From Pseudomonadota bacterium (lineage in GTDB: Bacteria > Pseudomonadota > Gammaproteobacteria > Xanthomonadales > Xanthomonadaceae), in NCBI GenBank assembly GCA_023425225.1, contig JAFADB010000107.1, forward strand, positions 1 through 10,259: a stretch of DNA of 10,259 nt, given 5' to 3'. The notes under the pieces were generated by a model that saw only the letters and a list, made by a program, of their open reading frames with translations, searched no databases and had not been told where the DNA came from. The position numbers were made by a program, and so were the translations under genes. Shown piece by piece: positions 7,646 to 10,259 of this stretch (position 1 is its first letter; each line of letters starts with the position of its first letter).

Positions 7646-8041
7646 ATGCCACGTGACCCCCTGCGCGAGAACGAGACCCCGCTGCCCGGCGAGCAGCGCG
7701 GCAAGCACGATGCCGACGAGAACGACGAGCGCGGCGCCGGCCGCGAACCGGACGAGCTGCTGCCCGGCGAGAACGATGCCGACGATCCGGAGGCGCTGCC
7801 GGTGCCGGACAGCCTGCCGGTTCCCGACAACCTGCCGGTGACCGAACCGCGACCGTCCGGCCAGGGCAGCCGCGACCGCAAGGACCCGCCCGACGCGCCC
7901 GGGCGCGGCACGCCGGAAAGCGAGCCGGAGCGCCGTGAACGCAAGCGCCGCGAGAGCGACAACCAGGACGAGGCGCTGGAGGAGACCTTTCCCGCCAGCG
8001 ACCCGGTCTCGCCGTTCGTGCCGGCCAAGGCGCCGGATTGA
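7646..8041 (+). CDS. Small acidic, probably disordered protein with C-terminal EETFPASDP motif
   Basis: 131 residues, almost free of aromatic residues and dominated by Asp, Glu, Pro, Arg and Gly, so intrinsic disorder is likely. There are internal repeats: LPGE followed by DADEND occurs at 13-27, with a shorter LPGENDADD at 39-47, and three tandem hexapeptides beginning LPV occupy 51-68. A charged Arg/Glu block (94-104) precedes DEALEETFPASDP (108-120). The DEAL-ETFPASDP motif is, from memory, the conserved end of many short proteobacterial hypothetical proteins of unknown function. The start ATG 7646 is preceded by GAGAGGA (7632-7638) with 7 bp spacing; an upstream in-frame ATG at 7589 lacks such a site. 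The gene is divergent from the ku operon and ends 20 bp before a large inverted repeat. A stress-related role is only a guess. Confidence 0.82.
   Translation: MPRDPLRENETPLPGEQRGKHDADENDERGAGREPDELLPGENDADDPEALPVPDSLPVPDNLPVTEPRPSGQGSRDRKDPPDAPGRGTPESEPERRERKRRESDNQDEALEETFPASDPVSPFVPAKAPD
7796..7849 (+). repeat. Three tandem 18-bp units encoding LPVPDS/LPVPDN/LPVTEP
   Basis: Units start at 7796, 7814 and 7832, each beginning CTGCCGGT. They are in frame within the acidic protein gene and keep Leu-Pro-Val while the last three residues drift. Copy number could vary between strains by slippage (inference). Confidence 0.75.
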
Positions 8042-8060
8042 GGCTGGCGCCGGGAATCTC

Positions 8061-8234
8061 CCCTTCTCCCGCTTGCGAGGCCACGGCCCCCTTTGGGGGA
8101 GAAGGTGCCCGAAGGGCGGATGGGGGCGGCTTGGAGCATGGGGAAGCCACAGCAATAGCAAAAGCTCCCCCATCCGGCGCTGCGCGCCACCTTCCCCCCC
8201 AAAGGGGGCCGTGGCCCCGCAAGCGGGAGAAGGG
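8061..8234. repeat. Large imperfect inverted repeat (about 70-bp arms), REPIN-like
   Basis: The left arm (8061 to about 8130) and right arm (about 8164 to 8234) are reverse complements apart from a few substitutions and a variable inner stem (GCCCGAAGGGC on the left, GGCGCGCAGCGCC-like on the right). The spacer is about 35 bp, the only A-rich stretch nearby. Each arm holds smaller palindromes, such as CCCCCTTTGGGGG (8087-8099 on the left) and CCCGC-AA-GCGGG (8216-8227 on the right). The outer 20 bp recur at 1034-1053. Two inverted REP-like units around a short spacer is the architecture of REPINs. The element lies between converging genes, so it may also stop transcription from both sides (inference). 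Confidence 0.87.
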
Positions 8235-8259
8235 AACTTGTCTGTTCCTGTCCTGCGAT

Positions 8260-8292
8260 GAAGGGATCGCACAGACGGAAGGGATCGCACAG
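8260..8292. repeat. Two direct copies of GAAGGGATCGCACAG, 18-bp period
   Basis: Exact 15-base copies lie at 8260-8274 and 8278-8292, separated by ACG, just outside the right arm of the large inverted repeat and about 70 bp past the end of the DUF779 gene. They lie in non-coding DNA; the role is unknown. Confidence 0.7.
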
Positions 8293-8362
8293 GCGAGAAA
8301 AGGCCGCGGATGCCATGGCCCAATCCGGCAGTCCAAACCGGCGGCGGCCTTACCCGCCCGGG

Positions 8363-8740
8363 CTAGACCCGCCCCGCCTGCCGCAGCCGCGCGAACTCCT
8401 CGTCGTCGAACAGCCGCGAGCGCACCAGGAAGCGCACGCCCTCGCCGTTTTCCAGCGAGAACATGCCGCCACGGCCCTCGACCACGTCGATGATCAGCTG
8501 GGTGTGCTTCCAGTATTCGAACTGCGACGGGCTGATGTAGAAGTCGGCCCCGCCGATCTGCCCCAGCAGCACGTCGCGGTCGCCGACGATGAAGTCGCCG
8601 ACCGGGTAGCACATCGGCGAGGAGCCGTCGCAGCAACCGCCGGACTGGTGGAACAGCAGCGGCCCGTGGCGGGCGCGCAGCGTGTCGATCAGCTGCAGCG
8701 CCGCTGGCGTGGCCGTCACCTGGAGCGGCAGGTCGGACAT
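8363..8740 (-). CDS. DUF779 family protein, associated with alcohol/aldehyde dehydrogenases
   Basis: 125 residues, the usual size of DUF779 proteins, whose conserved blocks are nearly all present: TPAALQLI (11-18), HGPLLFHQSGGCCDGSSPMC (25-44), DVLLGQIGGADFYIS (56-70), QFEYWKHTQLIIDVVEGRGG (73-92), MFSLE (93-97) and FLVRSR (104-109). Cys36, Cys37, Cys44 and His31/His79 are candidates for a metal or redox site (inference). No signal peptide or membrane segment is seen. The family's biochemical function is not established to my knowledge; members are commonly encoded next to NAD-dependent aldehyde dehydrogenases. Here the neighbour, 210 bp upstream on the same strand, is a zinc alcohol dehydrogenase. 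The start ATG at 8738-8740 has GGGAG (8748-8752) 7 bp upstream; in-frame sequence further upstream is not DUF779-like. The stop is TAG at 8363-8365. Confidence 0.94.
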   Translation of the reverse strand: MSDLPLQVTATPAALQLIDTLRARHGPLLFHQSGGCCDGSSPMCYPVGDFIVGDRDVLLGQIGGADFYISPSQFEYWKHTQLIIDVVEGRGGMFSLENGEGVRFLVRSRLFDDEEFARLRQAGRV

Positions 8741-8950
8741 GGCGGGGCTCCCGGGTAGACGTTGCCGGAACGGGATTGTGGGGTGGCGCGGCATGGTCTG
8801 CCGGTCATCGACCGCGGTTGCGGCACCCCCCGGCGGAACGGCACGACGTCGCGGCCGATGTGGCAGGAACCACGTCGCACCGCGCTGCCACGGATCATGC
8901 GCCGGCCTGGAGGTCGGGCATGCCCGCCTCCAGGCCGCATCCGCCACCGG
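8741..8950. other. Intergenic region between adhP and the DUF779 gene
   Basis: This 210 bp stretch shows no gene. It contains the hairpin described at 8903-8937 and a second inverted repeat, GTGGCAG (8860-8866) with CTGCCAC (8885-8891). No FNR-like box and no properly spaced sigma-54 GG-N10-GC element was found upstream of the DUF779 gene. Confidence 0.45.
8903..8937 (-). terminator. Strong perfect hairpin after adhP
   Basis: GGCCTGGAGG (8904-8913) pairs perfectly with CCTCCAGGCC (8927-8936), extended by one C-G pair. Between the arms is a second palindrome, CGGGCATGCCCG (8915-8926). It lies 13 bp beyond the adhP stop in the direction of transcription. No T-run follows, so it may attenuate or stabilise the message rather than end it; readthrough into the DUF779 gene remains possible. 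Confidence 0.55.
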
Positions 8951-9979
8951 TCAGGCGGCGAAGTCCAGCACCACACGGCCCTCGATCTGGCCCTTGTGCA
9001 TGCGCGCGAACACGTCGTTGACGTTCTCCAGCGAGTCGGTGGACACGGTGGCGGCGACCTTGCCCTGCTCGGCGAACTCCAGCGACTCCTGCAGGTCCAG
9101 GCGGGTCCCGACGATCGAGCCGCGCACGGTGATGCCGTTGAGCACCATGCCGAAGATGTCCAGCGGGAAATCGCCCGGCGGCAGGCCGTTGAGCGCCACC
9201 GTGCCGCCGCGGCGGACCATGCCCAGCGCCTGCTCGAAGGCCTTGGGCGAGACCGCGGTGACCAGGGCGCCGTGGGCACCGTCGATCTCCTTCTTCAGGT
9301 AGGCCACCGGGTCGGTGGTCTTGGCGTTCACCGTCACCGTGGCGCCGAGCTTGCGCGCCAGCGCCAGCTTGGCGTCGTCCACGTCCACCGCGGCCACGTT
9401 CAGGCCCATCGCGCGGGCGTACTGCACCGCCATGTGGCCCAGCCCGCCGATGCCGGAGATCACCACCCACTCGCCGGGGCGGGTGTCGGTCATCTTCAGG
9501 CCCTTGTAGACGGTCACGCCGGCGCACAGCACCGGGGCGATCTCGACGAAGCCGACGTTCTTCGGCAGGTGGCCGACGTAGTCGGCATCGGCGATGGCGT
9601 ATTCGGCGAAACCGCCGTTGACCGAGTAGCCGGTGTTCTGCTGCTTCTCGCACAGCGTCTCCCAGCCGCCCAGGCAGTGGTCGCAATGGCCGCAGGCCGA
9701 ATACAGCCACGGGATGCCGACGCGGTCGCCCTCCTTGACGTAGGTGACGCCCTCGCCCACCGCCACCACGTGGCCCACACCTTCGTGGCCGGGAATGAAC
9801 GGCGGCTTGGGTTTGACCGGCCAGTCGCCGTCGGCGGCGTGCAGGTCGGTATGGCAGACGCCGCAGGCCTCGATCTTGACCAGCAGCTCGCCGGCCTTGG
9901 GCCGGGGTACCTCCACTTCCTCGATCACCAGCGGCTTGCCGAATTCGCGCACCACGGCGGCTTTCATCGTCTTCTGCAT
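8951..9979 (-). CDS. adhP: Zinc-dependent, NAD-linked alcohol dehydrogenase (AdhP/AdhA type)
   Basis: 342 residues of the medium-chain dehydrogenase/reductase family, very close by eye to P. aeruginosa AdhA and E. coli AdhP. Catalytic zinc ligands are Cys42 (GVCHTDLH), His65-Glu66 (GHEGVG) and Cys152 (LCAGVT). The structural zinc site is Cys96, Cys99, Cys102 and Cys110. The Rossmann motif is GIGGLG (176-181), with Asp199 at the end of the second strand favouring NAD over NADP. Further signatures are QNTGYSVNGGFAEYA (114-128), LPPGDFPLDIF (266-276) and SIVGTRLDLQESLEF (288-302). It interconverts ethanol or other primary alcohols and aldehydes in the cytosol. The start ATG at 9977-9979 has AGGAGA (9985-9990) 5 bp upstream; the second Met (residue 5) is less well placed. 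An FNR/Anr-like box 71 bp upstream suggests induction at low oxygen. Confidence 0.96.
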   Translation of the reverse strand: MQKTMKAAVVREFGKPLVIEEVEVPRPKAGELLVKIEACGVCHTDLHAADGDWPVKPKPPFIPGHEGVGHVVAVGEGVTYVKEGDRVGIPWLYSACGHCDHCLGGWETLCEKQQNTGYSVNGGFAEYAIADADYVGHLPKNVGFVEIAPVLCAGVTVYKGLKMTDTRPGEWVVISGIGGLGHMAVQYARAMGLNVAAVDVDDAKLALARKLGATVTVNAKTTDPVAYLKKEIDGAHGALVTAVSPKAFEQALGMVRRGGTVALNGLPPGDFPLDIFGMVLNGITVRGSIVGTRLDLQESLEFAEQGKVAATVSTDSLENVNDVFARMHKGQIEGRVVLDFAA

Positions 9980-10050
9980 GGGTATCTCCTCACGTGGAAA
10001 CTTCCGGAGGTGGGGGAGTCGCACAGTCGCCCCGCACATCGGGCGGCACA

Positions 10051-10064
10051 TTGATCCAGGTCAA
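10051..10064 (-). promoter_or_regulatory. FNR/Anr-type binding box upstream of adhP
   Basis: The site reads TTGACCTGGATCAA on the transcribed-direction strand, matching the FNR/Anr consensus TTGAT-N4-ATCAA at nine of ten fixed positions. If it works as a class II site centred at -41.5, transcription would start near 10016, leaving a leader of about 36 bases before the ATG; the -10 there (GACTGT, 10023-10028) is poor, as is common for activator-dependent promoters. P. aeruginosa adhA is, as I recall, Anr-controlled, which fits. Confidence 0.65.
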
Positions 10065-10098
10065 TCGCGTCCGGGTCCGTTCACGAACCAGGGCGGGT

Positions 10099-10259
10099 TC
10101 ACTGCAGGTGGTGGCTGGGCGCCAGCCGGTACACCGGCGTGTCCAGGCCCTCGTAGCGCGCCTTGAGCTGCAGCGCCAGGTACAGCGAGTAGTGCCGCGA
10201 CTGGTGCAGGTTGCCGCCGTGGAACCACAGGTTGTCCTGCCGGGTGGGCTTCCACATGT
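10099..10259 (-). CDS. Flavin-containing monooxygenase-like NAD(P)/FAD oxidoreductase, C-terminal end (truncated by window)
   Basis: Only the last 52 residues are visible, in the frame ending at TGA 10099-10101. They run MWKPTRQDNLWFHGGNLHQS (1-20), then RHYSLYLALQLKARYEG (21-37), TPVYRL (40-45) and a short tail, APSHHLQ. This block is characteristic of the end of FAD-dependent oxidoreductases annotated as flavin-containing or Baeyer-Villiger-like monooxygenases; the assignment is from memory of that signature. The ATG at 10255-10257 is internal: the preceding partial codon (NAC) fits the His usual before this block. The catalytic, FAD- and NADPH-binding parts lie right of the window, so substrate cannot be inferred. 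The gene runs toward adhP and ends 119 bp before it, with the FNR-like box in the gap. Confidence 0.77.
   Translation of the reverse strand, partial: MWKPTRQDNLWFHGGNLHQSRHYSLYLALQLKARYEGLDTPVYRLAPSHHLQ

Noticed and set aside
7096..8316. Extension of the ku frame upstream to 721 codons
   Set aside because: The bacterial Ku start motif MARPIWTG lies at 7095. Upstream sequence in this frame is a shadow of the small gene and of the inverted repeat.
8258..8758. Plus-strand 166-codon frame antisense to the DUF779 gene
   Set aside because: The opposite strand encodes a nearly complete conserved DUF779 protein, and this frame has no recognisable features.
8861..8900. Sigma-54-like TGGCAG motif upstream of the DUF779 gene
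   Set aside because: The GG to GC spacing is 9 rather than 10 bases and the -12 element does not match TTGC.
10085..10100. GAACC-N6-GGTTC hairpin overlapping the monooxygenase stop codon
   Set aside because: Five-base arms without a T-run; chance is likely.
10061..10255. 64-codon minus-strand frame at the right edge
   Set aside because: Wrong frame: the frame ending at 10099 gives the recognisable monooxygenase C-terminus, while this one is Pro/Ala-rich shadow.

Overview
The window is very GC-rich, tightly coding DNA from a free-living or plant/soil-associated gammaproteobacterium. The proteins, the stem-loop repeats built on CCCGC-AA-GCGGG, and the layout suggest the Xanthomonadaceae (Xanthomonas, Stenotrophomonas, Pseudoxanthomonas or a relative). 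That placement is inference from family resemblance; no rRNA or marker gene is present. No mobile element, CRISPR array, tRNA or rRNA was seen.

Left part (1-3159): the 3' end of dld (quinone-linked D-lactate dehydrogenase) is followed on the same strand by a ten-helix EamA/DMT exporter-like permease. A convergent gene on the minus strand encodes an NAD(P)-dependent Ldh_2/MDH-type hydroxy-acid dehydrogenase. Two unrelated hydroxy-acid dehydrogenases therefore flank one transporter. Positions 3160-3500 hold no convincing gene.

Central part (3501-8041): a bacterial non-homologous end-joining locus lies on the minus strand. Its order of transcription is a 131-residue uncharacterised protein, then ku (stop and start overlap as TGATG), then ligD (7 bp gap). 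LigD is the full three-domain type (phosphoesterase, ligase, polymerase/primase), and the catalytic residues checked in each domain are present. Ku and LigD both carry Lys/Ala-rich stretches. A small, acidic, apparently disordered protein with an EETFPASDP motif is transcribed divergently from the operon across a 155 bp gap. It is followed by a large imperfect inverted repeat (about 70 bp arms) whose core also occurs once after dld.

Right part (8363-10259, minus strand): an AdhP/AdhA-type zinc alcohol dehydrogenase has an FNR/Anr-like box (TTGAT-N4-GTCAA) 71 bp before its start. Downstream of it is a DUF779 gene, a family of unknown function usually found beside aldehyde or alcohol dehydrogenases. 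A strong perfect hairpin lies between the two. At the right edge is the C-terminus of a flavin-containing monooxygenase-like protein.

The least described elements are the 131-residue gene coupled to ku, the divergent EETFPASDP protein, and the DUF779 protein with its Cys-Cys cluster.
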